Source of the DNA: Flavobacteriaceae bacterium
GTDB lineage: Bacteria; Bacteroidota; Bacteroidia; Flavobacteriales; Flavobacteriaceae
Direction of reading: 5' to 3'
Assembly (NCBI GenBank): GCA_004762155.1
Contig: SIHP01000002.1
Location: 400,133-464,132, forward strand
Length of the DNA stretch: 64,000 nt
This document shows, in pieces, positions 1 through 8,370 of the stretch. Position 1 is the stretch's first letter; the number at the start of each line of letters is the position of its first letter. The position numbers were made by a program, and so were the translations under genes. The notes beneath the pieces are model-generated. The model had not been told where the DNA came from and did not search any database. It worked only from the letters and a program-made list of their open reading frames with translations.

Positions 1-1468
1 TAAGTTTTTTTGTTGGTGTAGTAACCGTTACTCTTGCGCCTTGTACATTAACAGACTCTCCTAAATCTACTTGAAGGTAGTTGTTCGTTCCTCCTTTGTT
101 AATATAAGCTAACGAAGGTGTATCAATGTTTACCCAAATCATATCCAGGTAACCATCATTATTAAAATCGCTTACTAACGAAGTAATAGCATAATGCGGA
201 TTAACAACACCACTTTTTTCTTCGGTAGGAGCAAAAGTACCATCCTCTTTTTGAACTAAGAATCTACTTTTTAACCTGAATAATTTATTAGGTGCTAAGT
301 CCACATAATTTTCGGCTACCATTAAATCTTGTAAACCATCATTATTCATATCAGCAAAGGTACAGCCCCAAGAAAATTCGTAATCTGCTATTTTAGTTTC
401 TTTAGCTGTATCTGTAAATTGAAAATCACCATCGTTTCTAAACAAAATCCATTTCTCATTAAATAATGAGGCATCTTTTATATCTCCTTTTGCTAAAGCT
501 CTTGGCAAAGTACTTCCTGTATTTGAAAACATAAAATCTACTAAACCATCATTATTATAATCACCAACTGCTAATCCCATTGGGTAAGCAAACTTTTTGG
601 TCAAAGGATTTGGTTTCATTGTATACGTTAAGTCACCATTATTTTTATAGGTTCTAGCTTCGCCTGTATCATGCACAACTATTAAATCTAACCAAGAATC
701 ATTATCAATATCTACTAATACACCTTGAAATGTATTGTGTATATAGTCTAACCCAGCAGATTTTGTAATACTTTTAAAGGTGTCATCACCATTATTAAGT
801 AATAACTCACTTGTAGAGCCATAGGTGTAATCCTCAAAAATAGTTTGTCCTTCCATCAACTCTTTTTTAATATATGTAGACATAAAAATATCTAAATCAC
901 CATCTTTATCTATATCTCCTACAGTTAATCCTGCAGGTGTAGATTTTTCATTTATTGGTGTGTCAATTTTTTTAGCTGTGAATTTTCCATCTGTGTTATA
1001 ATAAATGGTTAATCCATCTTCTCTACCTAAAAGAATGTCTGTAAATCCGTTATTATCAAAATCAGCAGAAACTAAACCTACAGTTGTTACGGTATTTCCT
1101 TTTTTAGGTAAGTTGACTTCTGAAGAAATATCGACAAATTTATTATTTCGATATGCGAAAATGGCATCTTCTTGATGCATTCCACCTCCAAAAAAAACTT
1201 CATCAACATTGTCATTATTAATATCAATTAAAGCTGCAGGTGCAATTGGTAATGATTTGTCTCCATTATATTGATGTTTAAAGTCGAGTGCAACTTCTTC
1301 AAATAAAGGAATTTTACTATCATCTATTGTGATTTCGTACTTTTCTGAAGTAGCATCGTTCCAAAAAAACCAAATAACTAATGTTAGTAATGCGACTATT
1401 ATTAGCCCAATAACAATAAAGGTTTTTTTGAAAATACTTAATAAATTTCTTGTGTTTTTACTTAACAT
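1..1468 (-). CDS. FG-GAP/VCBS repeat protein with probable ASPIC/UnbV domain (partial, C-terminus outside window)
   Basis: The frame opens at ATG 1468-1466 and is still open at base 1, so about 489 residues are visible. One hydrophobic segment near residues 15-40 looks like an N-terminal membrane anchor. It is followed by at least seven calcium-loop motifs of the FG-GAP/VCBS type (DINNDN, DFDNNG, DIDKDG, DIDNDS, DYNNDG, DMNNDG, DFNNDG), which indicates an extracytoplasmic beta-propeller. The last visible residues (VQGARVTV) match the usual beginning of an ASPIC/UnbV domain, as in CRTAC1-like proteins. The start overlaps the stop of the upstream membrane-protein gene by 11 bases, so the two are probably translationally coupled. 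The ligand is unknown. Confidence 0.85.
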   Translation of the reverse strand, partial: MLSKNTRNLLSIFKKTFIVIGLIIVALLTLVIWFFWNDATSEKYEITIDDSKIPLFEEVALDFKHQYNGDKSLPIAPAALIDINNDNVDEVFFGGGMHQEDAIFAYRNNKFVDISSEVNLPKKGNTVTTVGLVSADFDNNGFTDILLGREDGLTIYYNTDGKFTAKKIDTPINEKSTPAGLTVGDIDKDGDLDIFMSTYIKKELMEGQTIFEDYTYGSTSELLLNNGDDTFKSITKSAGLDYIHNTFQGVLVDIDNDSWLDLIVVHDTGEARTYKNNGDLTYTMKPNPLTKKFAYPMGLAVGDYNNDGLVDFMFSNTGSTLPRALAKGDIKDASLFNEKWILFRNDGDFQFTDTAKETKIADYEFSWGCTFADMNNDGLQDLMVAENYVDLAPNKLFRLKSRFLVQKEDGTFAPTEEKSGVVNPHYAITSLVSDFNNDGYLDMIWVNIDTPSLAYINKGGTNNYLQVDLGESVNVQGARVTVTTPTKKL

Positions 1469-2126
1469 TATTGTTGGTTTTTGTATAATTATTTAGTTGA
1501 TATAATGACAATGAGAAAAGGATAAAATGTGTTACATTCATAGCTATTGGTGCTAAATGTTTTGCTAAACCTTCTGCCCAAATCAATGTTGAAAAAACCA
1601 ATAGTAAAATTACAATTGGGTTAAAAATTGCCATCCATTTTTTATAATAGGTACCACCTTTTAATATAGCAATTACAAAAACTACAGATAATGAAGCTAT
1701 AACAATACGAAGTACCTCTACCAATACTTCCATATGACCTGTATAATGCGCTAAAAGATTTTGGTATATTGATGGATTCATAGCATCTTTTAAGTGAACT
1801 ATATTTCCTATGGAAGCTCGAGAGCCAATCCAAATACCACCAACTGCAAAGGCAATAAATCCAATTGCTAAAACTATTCTGGCTAAAGTTTCGTTTCCAG
1901 ATTTAAGCATTCTATAGATATGAATATATCCTGCAAAATAAAAAGGCAAACCAATAACTGCCAAGAAATGACCTGTTGTAATATTATCTAAAGACACAAA
2001 CTTAAAAAACTCATAATTTTCTGCGTGTCCTAAAATATTTGATGAATAGTGTAAAAAGTATTCTCCTAAACCTACAAGAATAGAAGCGACGAGACCTAAA
2101 TAGCCTAAAGTTTTTGTTAGTTTCAT
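1458..2126 (-). CDS. Multi-pass membrane protein, DUF6796-like
   Basis: This 222-residue protein has about six hydrophobic segments (roughly residues 5-25, 52-72, 82-103, 135-157, 166-186, 190-210) and no soluble domain, so it is an inner-membrane protein. The overall look resembles the DUF6796 family, but that assignment is from memory and uncertain. It overlaps the upstream DUF2062 gene by four bases (ATGA type, 2123-2126) and the downstream FG-GAP gene by 11 bases. The three genes therefore form one operon, probably under the TetR regulator at 2695-3258. The function is unknown. Confidence 0.75.
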   Translation of the reverse strand: MKLTKTLGYLGLVASILVGLGEYFLHYSSNILGHAENYEFFKFVSLDNITTGHFLAVIGLPFYFAGYIHIYRMLKSGNETLARIVLAIGFIAFAVGGIWIGSRASIGNIVHLKDAMNPSIYQNLLAHYTGHMEVLVEVLRIVIASLSVVFVIAILKGGTYYKKWMAIFNPIVILLLVFSTLIWAEGLAKHLAPIAMNVTHFILFSLSLYQLNNYTKTNNNVK

Positions 2127-2602
2127 TTTGTTAATAGTCGATTAGTTTTCAGTTTGTCGAAATATGTTAAAATTCCTTTCAAAATAAAATAAAGAACGAT
2201 ACCTAATGGGATTGCAGTTAATGCCCAACCTATGGTTCCACAAAGTAATTCGAAAGACAATTCTCTTGCTGTATTCCAAAAATCTATGTTATAACTTGTT
2301 TTAATAGCTTCAAAAGTTAACAACGTATGTTCTGTGCCAAAAACACGTGCCCCTATATTTATAAATGGAATTATTACTATAAGCTTTAATGGTTCTGCTA
2401 CATAGCTAAAAGCAATCATTATTGGCAAATTGAGCCTAAATGGCAAAGCAATACATGTTAAAATAATAGTACTTATACCAAATATTGGAAAAATTGAAAC
2501 TAAGGAAGAAACCACTAAACTTATAGCTAATTGTTTAGGTGTAAGCCCTTGTTTTAATAGTCCTTTAAATTTATCCCAAAGTTTTATCAGTTTAGATTTC
2601 AT
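2123..2602 (-). CDS. DUF2062 domain membrane protein
   Basis: The protein has 159 residues. It begins with a short amphipathic stretch (KLWDKFKGLLKQGLTPKQLA) followed by hydrophobic segments that include SIFPIFGIST and a conserved-looking AFSYVAEPLKL block, which is typical of DUF2062 proteins. A last hydrophobic helix lies near residues 118-142. DUF2062 proteins are small inner-membrane proteins without a well-defined activity and are sometimes fused to glycosyltransferases. It is the first gene of a three-gene operon. Upstream there are 92 bases holding an inverted repeat that is shared with the promoter region of the TetR gene. Confidence 0.8.
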   Translation of the reverse strand: MKSKLIKLWDKFKGLLKQGLTPKQLAISLVVSSLVSIFPIFGISTIILTCIALPFRLNLPIMIAFSYVAEPLKLIVIIPFINIGARVFGTEHTLLTFEAIKTSYNIDFWNTARELSFELLCGTIGWALTAIPLGIVLYFILKGILTYFDKLKTNRLLTK

Positions 2603-2654
2603 TTTTTCTAATTAATTTTAAAAATATAAGTGGCCTATATTCGCTATGGTAGTT

Positions 2655-2686
2655 ACACTAAACTAAACAATCGGTTAGTTTGGTGT
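2655..2686. promoter_or_regulatory. Probable TetR operator ahead of the DUF2062 operon
   Basis: An imperfect inverted repeat is seen: ACACTAAACTAA, eight bases, then TTAGTTTGGTGT (11 of 12 arm bases pair). Its core CTAAACAATCggTTAGTT recurs as CTAAACAATCatTTAGTT at 3281-3298, immediately upstream of the TetR gene. Two such copies flanking one TetR gene are the usual layout of an autoregulated repressor and its target operon. Confidence 0.7.
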
Positions 2687-2694
2687 TAAAAAAA

Positions 2695-3258
2695 TTACAA
2701 CCTCATAAATGTGTTCTCTATATAATTTTCTAGTTGTACCTCACTATAAACCTTGGAAGCAGATGATAAACCAATCATAGAAATCACCAAATAATCTGCT
2801 TGTTCCTCTAAAATATTTTGATCCTTATCGCTTTTGGAAACAAGTTTGTTAAAAAATACTTGTTTAATATCGTCATTAAAATCTTCTACTTGCTTTCTTA
2901 CTTTCAAATCTGTATCGTTATCCAATTCATTTAAAGTATTAGATATTAAGCAACCTTTTGCAAAGCCTTTTCCAGCCGACAGTTTTAAAAATTTATAGAA
3001 ATACTGCTTTATAGCTAAAAGCCCAGCTGAAGACGATTCAAGCTCATTAGTTATTTTGCTTACTTTTTTTCTATAGAGTTTTAAGCTTTCAACAAAAAGA
3101 TTATTCTTACTTCCAAAGCTAGAATAAATAGAAAATTTATTAATTCCCATCGCTTTCTCAAGCATTTGCATAGACGTGCTTTCATAACCTTTAACCCAGA
3201 ATAAATTCATGGCTTTTTCTACTACATCTTCTTCTATATATTCTTTTTTTCTTGACAT
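2695..3258 (-). CDS. TetR/AcrR family transcriptional regulator
   Basis: This is a 187-residue protein of the normal TetR length. Residues about 8-55 form the N-terminal helix-turn-helix (EDVVEKAMNLFWVKGYESTS, then GINKFSIYSSFGSKNNLF), with the tyrosine-phenylalanine recognition-helix pattern of the family. The remaining helical part would be the ligand-binding and dimerisation domain, with a CLISNTLNEL segment in the middle. The start is the first ATG, 23 bases from the putative operator at 3281-3298. The same half-sites occur at 2655-2686, so it probably represses itself and the DUF2062/membrane protein/FG-GAP operon. The inducer cannot be read from the sequence. Confidence 0.88.
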   Translation of the reverse strand: MSRKKEYIEEDVVEKAMNLFWVKGYESTSMQMLEKAMGINKFSIYSSFGSKNNLFVESLKLYRKKVSKITNELESSSAGLLAIKQYFYKFLKLSAGKGFAKGCLISNTLNELDNDTDLKVRKQVEDFNDDIKQVFFNKLVSKSDKDQNILEEQADYLVISMIGLSSASKVYSEVQLENYIENTFMRL

Positions 3259-3280
3259 TTATGTGCTTATAAAAACAAAT

Positions 3281-3298
3281 CTAAACAATCATTTAGTT
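3281..3298. promoter_or_regulatory. Probable TetR autoregulatory operator
   Basis: The sequence CTAAACAATCatTTAGTT matches the core of the inverted repeat at 2655-2686 in 16 of 18 positions and itself has CTAAA/TTTAG arms. It lies 23-40 bases upstream of the TetR start codon. Confidence 0.65.
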
Positions 3299-3350
3299 AT
3301 TTGAAAATATTTTTTTAACCATTCTTTATTTAATTAACACATATAATTAT

Positions 3351-4010
3351 CTATTTAGTATCTGAAATAAATTTAATATTATAATCTATTACCCCTTCTT
3401 TTCTCATTGTACTCATCACATTATTAACCGTTTGTCTTGAGGTATTTGTGAGGTTTGCAATTTCTTTATGAGACAATAAGTTTTTAGCAACTGATGTTCC
3501 TTTATCATTTATTTTACCAAATTCTTCTAAATAATCAGTAATAAATTCTTTAATTCTGGTTGTGCTGTCTTTATACAATAAATCGTGAAGCCGTCGTTCT
3601 AATTTTTGAATACGTAGTCCATAAATTTTTAATATTCCATTCTTTAGTGACTTATGTTTTTCCATAAGTTCTTCCATTTTTCCTGACTCTATATAGCAGA
3701 TTACACAGTCTTCTAAAGCATAAGCAGCCTCTTCGGTTGCAGCTTCTCTATTGTAAAGAGCGAGTTCCCCAAAGATATTACCACGTTTTACAACGTACTT
3801 AACAGTATCATTTGTTGTATTTACAATTTTGACACTGCCTCTTTTTAGAAAGAAAACACTATTCTTATGTTCATCATTGAGCTCAATAGGCTTGCCTTTT
3901 TCAATATTATCCATTTCAAGAATCTCACAAATTCTCATCATATTGAGCATTCCGAGTTTTTTAAAAAGGTTGAAACCTTCTAAAAACCAATATTTTGTAA
4001 TTGCTTTCAA
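3351..4010 (-). CDS. Crp/Fnr family transcriptional regulator
   Basis: The protein has about 219 residues. A cyclic-nucleotide-binding-type beta-roll spans roughly residues 30-125 (VFFLKRGSVKIV, GNIFGELALYNREAATEEAA), followed by a long dimer helix and a C-terminal Crp-type winged helix at about 165-215 (LLSHKEIANLTNTSRQTVNN). There are no clustered cysteines of the FNR iron-sulphur type. The longest frame starts at TTG 4010, directly after an in-frame stop. An ATG at residue 21 (3950) is the alternative, but the N-terminal segment it would remove looks like part of the family fold, so TTG is preferred. The ligand and targets are unknown. Confidence 0.85.
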   Translation of the reverse strand: MKAITKYWFLEGFNLFKKLGMLNMMRICEILEMDNIEKGKPIELNDEHKNSVFFLKRGSVKIVNTTNDTVKYVVKRGNIFGELALYNREAATEEAAYALEDCVICYIESGKMEELMEKHKSLKNGILKIYGLRIQKLERRLHDLLYKDSTTRIKEFITDYLEEFGKINDKGTSVAKNLLSHKEIANLTNTSRQTVNNVMSTMRKEGVIDYNIKFISDTK

Positions 4011-4442
4011 TTATAGTTGTTGTAATAATTTTTTAGTCAAAGATATAGAATTTAACATTCTAATGATTATGTTAAATTTTTGATAGTTACTTTGGGCGAC
4101 AGTTTAGATGTACTTAAAGATATCTCCCTCCCATATTTTTGGTAACTAAACTCCGTAATCTATTGGTCTTTTACCAATATAACTCAAAAACATTTTTTCA
4201 GTTCCATGTGCACTATTGTTCATCAATAATGGTGTTGGATATTTATTCTGTGCATAAAAATTTGTTGCAAATGACCTTCTACAAATATGAGAAGAGACTA
4301 ATTTGTATTTTGGATACTTACCAATTTAAGGTTCTTGTTAAAGAAAACAGAGTTATTACTTTTATCCGCGTGGGTAGAATTTATTTAGACTTTAACCGAA
4401 ATAATACATTTAACATTGTGGATAATAAGGTGGGTAAAAGAC
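4011..4442. other. Gene-free A+T-rich interval
   Basis: No convincing gene is present. A 117-codon open frame on the plus strand (4139-4492) runs through the tRNA terminator and ends at the tRNA, has a composition rich in Tyr, Phe and Lys, and shows no domain I recognise. The interval would hold the promoter of the Crp/Fnr gene on the minus strand. Confidence 0.5.
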
Positions 4443-4479
4443 TAAAAAAAACCTTAACTCTATGTAAGTTAAGGTTTTG
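4443..4479 (-). terminator. Rho-independent terminator downstream of tRNA-Cys
   Basis: A 10-bp stem (GTTAAGGTTT with AAACCTTAAC, 4449-4458 and 4468-4477) with a nine-base loop is followed in the minus direction by a run of T residues, 15 bases after the tRNA 3' end. Confidence 0.8.
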
Positions 4480-4491
4480 TAATTATTGTTG

Positions 4492-4562
4492 AGGTGTCGA
4501 GCGGATTCGAACCGCTGTAGATGGTGTTGCAGACCACTGCCTAGCCACTCGGCCACGACACC
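4492..4562 (-). tRNA. tRNA-Cys (anticodon GCA)
   Basis: The minus strand reads as a full cloverleaf of 71 bases. The acceptor GGTGTCG pairs with CGACACC, with U73 as discriminator, which is the identity base for cysteine. The anticodon loop contains CTGCAAC, giving GCA, and the T arm contains GGTTCGAATCC. CCA is not encoded. A terminator follows at once, so the gene is a single transcription unit or the last of one. Confidence 0.95.
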
Positions 4563-4610
4563 CTTTCGGACGACAAATTTACATTTTTTCTTTGGTTCTG
4601 CAAGAACTTT

Positions 4611-4973
4611 TTAACTTTTACGCTTTTTTGTTAAAATAATTACTACTTCTCCAACATTTCCTCCTATTGGCGGATTAATTTTAGCCACACTTACTTTAGC
4701 TTTTTTTACCATAGGAATTTCATTAAAAATTCTGGTTAATATTCGCTGAGCAACTTCTTCTAATAACTTAGATCGTATTGCCATTTCTTCCTTAGCTATT
4801 TTATTAAGATGAACATAATCAACAGTATCATTTAAATCATCTGTCTTTGCCGATTTAGATAAATCTGCATTTACTTTAATATCAACTCTATATTCCGATC
4901 CTATTTTTGCTTCCTCCTCTAAACAACCATGATTGGTAAAAACCTTTATGTTGTTAACTTCTATAACTCCCAT
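4611..4973 (-). CDS. folB: Dihydroneopterin aldolase
   Basis: The 120-residue protein matches the family length. FolB converts 7,8-dihydroneopterin to 6-hydroxymethyl-dihydropterin and glycolaldehyde in cytoplasmic folate synthesis. The sequence shows the N-terminal GVIEVNNIKVFTNHGCLEEE block, which carries the substrate-binding glutamate near residue 20, the VDYVHL segment, the LLEEVAQRI helix and the C-terminal VSVAKINPPIGG motif with the catalytic lysine at about residue 98. The first ATG gives the normal N-terminus. It lies between tRNA-Cys and a pseudogene and shows no operon partner in the window. Confidence 0.93.
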   Translation of the reverse strand: MGVIEVNNIKVFTNHGCLEEEAKIGSEYRVDIKVNADLSKSAKTDDLNDTVDYVHLNKIAKEEMAIRSKLLEEVAQRILTRIFNEIPMVKKAKVSVAKINPPIGGNVGEVVIILTKKRKS

Positions 4974-5073
4974 TTTGTTAAAAATTTCAACAAAAATACT
5001 TTTTTGATTTTAATCTTAATTAACTAATAATAGTTATTATTAGTTACATTTACTAATCATTAAAAAACATGCT

Positions 5074-5354
5074 ATGAATACTTCACCAAAACAAATGATT
5101 TATTGCCAACAATGTAAACACAGAAAATTAGATCTCTCAGTAGGGATTTTATGTTCTTTAACACATGAAAAACCTGCTTTTAAAGATAGTTTGTAATGAT
5201 TTTATAGTAGCCTCCTGAAATTCAAACAAAAAGAGATTATGCTGCTGGAAACAAAGAAAATAATTCAACTGAATTTAGCTTTAAAACACTTCTTTCAATT
5301 ATAATATTTTTAATTGCATTATATAGATTAATACGTGTTTTTTCTACTATTTAA
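5074..5354 (+). pseudogene. Frameshifted small CxxC (zinc-ribbon-like) protein with C-terminal membrane helix
   Basis: ATG 5074 opens a frame reading MIYCQQCKHRKLDLS...GILCSLTHEKPAFKDS, a pattern I know from small flavobacterial proteins with a CxxC...RK.D...G..CSLT.EKP.F signature. The frame stops at 5194. In the next frame the sequence continues as CNDFIV (5192-5209), which would supply the expected final cysteine. In the third frame it continues from 5211 as PPEIQTKRDYAAGNK with a hydrophobic helix (LLSIIIFLIALYRLI) and a stop at 5352-5354. Two +1 shifts are needed, so this is a decayed gene unless there are sequencing errors. No other gene explains the interval. Confidence 0.65.
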
Positions 5355-5400
5355 AAAAACTTAAAAGTTTATTAGATTTTCTTTAAATATCTTGTAAACA

Positions 5401-5437
5401 AAAAGAGCTTAAATTTAAAAATTTAAGCTCTTTTTGT
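5401..5437. terminator. Bidirectional terminator
   Basis: A near-perfect stem AAAAAGAGCTTAAATTT / AATTTAAGCTCTTTTT has a three- to four-base loop and a T run on both strands. It serves the minus-strand BNR gene that ends at 5451 and the plus-strand pseudogene. Confidence 0.85.
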
Positions 5438-5450
5438 TTTATTGAATTTC

Positions 5451-8282
5451 CTATTCTACCTCAAAGGTTTGTGCTTGTTTATTTAATTGCAAGGTGTATG
5501 TTCCTTTTGGTAAATACGTTTTTCCATTTTTAGCTTCTTTTAAAATTACATCATTATTACTTTCTTTATAGTTTTGTAATCCTTTTTTGCTAAAAGAAAC
5601 ATCAAATAACACTTCATTAAATCCTTTTTTTGCGTCAATCTCTATTGCGTTTACTTTTTCGTTTTTTAAATAAATAGACAGTATTACTTTTTTATCCATA
5701 GGTATATAAAAAGACACTTTTAACACTGGAATATTTGGCTCAAACCATTTACTCCAAGAACTTCCCCAAGAACCTCTTTTTTTAATATTTTTTATAGCAA
5801 ACAACTGCTCTTTATTTTCTTCATTATTTTTCAAAAACTCTTGTAATGAAGCAATATCTGCTTTATACAAACTTCTTCCATGTGTTCCTATAATCAAATG
5901 CTTTTCTTTTGGCTGAATTACCAAATCGTGTATTGCCACATTAGGTAAGTTCTCATGAAATTGTTGCCAAGTTAGCCCCATAGTTAAAGAAACATACAAA
6001 CCGTTATCTGTTCCAACATATAAAATATTTTCGTTTTCTGTATCTTCTCTAATAACATTTACTGGCGAACTTGGTATTCCATTTCTAATATTGCTCCATG
6101 TTTTACCATAATCATCAGACTTATAAATATACGTTGTAAAGTCATCCCAACGGTAACCATTTAAAGTTACATATACGCGTTCTTTTTTATATTTTGAAGC
6201 CACTACTCTACTTACCCACAAATCTTTTGGTAAACCATTAGTTATGTTATTCCAACTTCCACCAGAGTTTTTAGAAACATAAACAAAACCATCATCTGAA
6301 CCTGTATACAGTAATCCAAACTGAAATGGACTTTCTGCAATTGCTGTTATTGTACCATAAGCAACATTTCCTTTTTTTCCTCCGTTTGTTAAATCTTCAG
6401 AAATCGCATTCCAATCATCACCTTTATTCATAGAACGCATTAACTTATTTCCTCCTAAATATAAAATATCCTGATTATGTTCTGACAACAAAATTGGTGT
6501 TTGCCAGTTGAATCGATACGGGTTTTCACCTAATGTATGTTTCGGTTGAATGTATTTTCTATCGTTTGTTAATCGATTAATTCTATAATAATTTCCAAAC
6601 TGATATCCTGTATATACAATATTTGGATTTCTATTATCTACCTGAACCTGCATTCCATCTCCTCCCATAATGCTTTCATATGGGTTTTTACCAGACTGTT
6701 TCCAACTTTTATTTATTTTCGCTGTGTGTTTTGCTGTCCAAACTCCATTATCTTGTAAACCTCCGTAAACATTATATGTTTTTTGATTATCTACATGTAC
6801 CGAATAAAATTGTCCCACTGGTGGTTGATTTAATTTTATCCAGTTATCACCATCATCATAAGAAATATTTAAACCACCATCATTTCCATTAATTAAGTGA
6901 CCTTGTTGTTTTGGATTTACCCACAAAGCTTGATGATCTGCATGTACGTTTTCGCTACTTATAGATGTAAATGTTTTTCCGCCATCTTTTGATTTTAAAA
7001 TAGGAACACCTAAAACATAAATCCCGTTTTCATCTTGCGGATCAACTCTAATTTCTCCAAAGTAATATCCGTATGAATAATACAAATCATCAATATAATT
7101 ATCATGTGTTTTTTTCCAAGATTTTCCACCATTTGTAGTTTTAAAAACCTCAGCTCCTATTACTGGTGTATCAAATAATAACGAATTTGCATTTTCTAAA
7201 TACTTTGCTAAATCTATAGGTTTTACAGAACCAGCACGTACCATTTGTTTTACATTTTCTGCTCTATATTTTTCTTGAAAACCATTCATCTTTAAATACG
7301 AATTCAGCTTTTTATCCTTAAGACTTAAAAATTCTGAAACTGACATGGTTTTAAAATCGTCTTTTGTTAATGCATTTGTTCTTTTGCTTTCTTCATTTTT
7401 CTCTCTTCTAAACTGACTATCATGTAAAGCGTATACTGTATTTTCATCAAAAACAGCTAATCCAATTCTACCAACTCCATTTCCATTTGGAAATCCATTA
7501 TTGTCAGAAATCTTTTTCCAAGAGTTTCCAGCATCTATAGATTTATAAATTGCTGATTTTTTTCCGTTTCCATTAAAATTCCAAGCTTTTCTATCACGTT
7601 CCCAAGAAGCAGCATATAAAACATTAAAATTATTAGGCGCTTGAGCTACATCTATAATTCCTGTTTTTTCATTTATAAATAATGTTTTATTCCATGTTTT
7701 TCCACCATCTGTAGTTTTAAAAATTCCGCGTTGTTTGTTCGTAGAATATAAATGTCCTAAAACACCAACAACAACCTCATCTGGATTATTAGGGTTGATT
7801 AAAATTTTACCAATATGGTGCGAATCGTATAAACCAACATTTATCCACGTTTTTCCTTTATCTGTAGATTTTAAAATACCAATACCTGCATAAGAAGATC
7901 GTGATGAATTATTCTCACCAGTTCCAACCCAAATCGTACCGTTTTTCCAATCTACAGCAATATCTCCTATATTTTGAGTTGGAGCTGAATCAAAAACACT
8001 CGTGAATGTTGTTCCGTTATTATTTGTATACCATAATCCACCAGAAGCATAGCCTACATAAAACTCAGTTTTTTTATTAGGATTTACAGCTACATCAACC
8101 ACACGACCACTCATAACTGTTGGCCCTATATTTTCAAACGAAATATGTTTCACCAATGAGTTTTTAAGCATTTCTTCTTTTTTTAAGAGCTGCTTTTTTA
8201 CAACTTCTGATGAAGTTGCAGGTTGTTGTGCTACAATATTTAATGTAAAAACAAATAAAAATAAATAAATAAACTGTTTCAT
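5451..8282 (-). CDS. Secreted BNR/sortilin-like (VPS10-type) beta-propeller protein
   Basis: The 943-residue protein begins with a clear signal peptide (KQFIYLFLFVFTLNIVAQQ) and is therefore exported. It carries about ten Asp-box (BNR) motifs of the form S-x-D-x-G-x-x-W/F along its length: STDKGKTW, TTDGGKTW, SIDAGNSW, TTNGGKSW, SKDGGKTF, SYDDGDNW, SMNKGDDW, SKNSGGSW, SDDYGKTW. This is the pattern of the sortilin/VPS10-like WD40/YVTN/BNR proteins often annotated as glycosyl hydrolases in Bacteroidetes. There is no separate catalytic domain, no lipobox and no T9SS tail that I can see; the C-terminal 100 residues form a beta-rich module. Glycosidase activity is not demonstrated. It is transcribed alone and ends at the hairpin at 5401-5437. 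Confidence 0.85.
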   Translation of the reverse strand: MKQFIYLFLFVFTLNIVAQQPATSSEVVKKQLLKKEEMLKNSLVKHISFENIGPTVMSGRVVDVAVNPNKKTEFYVGYASGGLWYTNNNGTTFTSVFDSAPTQNIGDIAVDWKNGTIWVGTGENNSSRSSYAGIGILKSTDKGKTWINVGLYDSHHIGKILINPNNPDEVVVGVLGHLYSTNKQRGIFKTTDGGKTWNKTLFINEKTGIIDVAQAPNNFNVLYAASWERDRKAWNFNGNGKKSAIYKSIDAGNSWKKISDNNGFPNGNGVGRIGLAVFDENTVYALHDSQFRREKNEESKRTNALTKDDFKTMSVSEFLSLKDKKLNSYLKMNGFQEKYRAENVKQMVRAGSVKPIDLAKYLENANSLLFDTPVIGAEVFKTTNGGKSWKKTHDNYIDDLYYSYGYYFGEIRVDPQDENGIYVLGVPILKSKDGGKTFTSISSENVHADHQALWVNPKQQGHLINGNDGGLNISYDDGDNWIKLNQPPVGQFYSVHVDNQKTYNVYGGLQDNGVWTAKHTAKINKSWKQSGKNPYESIMGGDGMQVQVDNRNPNIVYTGYQFGNYYRINRLTNDRKYIQPKHTLGENPYRFNWQTPILLSEHNQDILYLGGNKLMRSMNKGDDWNAISEDLTNGGKKGNVAYGTITAIAESPFQFGLLYTGSDDGFVYVSKNSGGSWNNITNGLPKDLWVSRVVASKYKKERVYVTLNGYRWDDFTTYIYKSDDYGKTWSNIRNGIPSSPVNVIREDTENENILYVGTDNGLYVSLTMGLTWQQFHENLPNVAIHDLVIQPKEKHLIIGTHGRSLYKADIASLQEFLKNNEENKEQLFAIKNIKKRGSWGSSWSKWFEPNIPVLKVSFYIPMDKKVILSIYLKNEKVNAIEIDAKKGFNEVLFDVSFSKKGLQNYKESNNDVILKEAKNGKTYLPKGTYTLQLNKQAQTFEVE

Positions 8283-8324
8283 ATAAGTTAGTTTTGAAGG
8301 TATCTCAAAGGTAAAAAAATAAGA

Positions 8325-8351
8325 TTGCTAATTTGTTTTTGATTAAATTTG
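8325..8351 (+). promoter_or_regulatory. Possible Bacteroidetes-type promoter for the rimK-like operon
   Basis: A TAAATTTG box (8344-8351), fitting the TAnnTTTG -7 consensus, lies 20 bases ahead of the start codon. A TTG lies 16 bases upstream of it (8325-8327), slightly closer than usual. Confidence 0.4.
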
Positions 8352-8370
8352 TTTAAAAAGAAAATTTATT

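Noticed and set aside
4139..4492. 117-codon plus-strand open frame upstream of tRNA-Cys
   Set aside because: It reads through the tRNA terminator to the tRNA edge, has no ribosome-binding site and no recognisable domain.
5451..8282. Exo-sialidase function for the BNR-repeat protein
   Set aside because: The Asp-box repeats are shared by non-enzymatic sortilin-like propellers, and no sialidase arginine triad or FRIP motif was seen.
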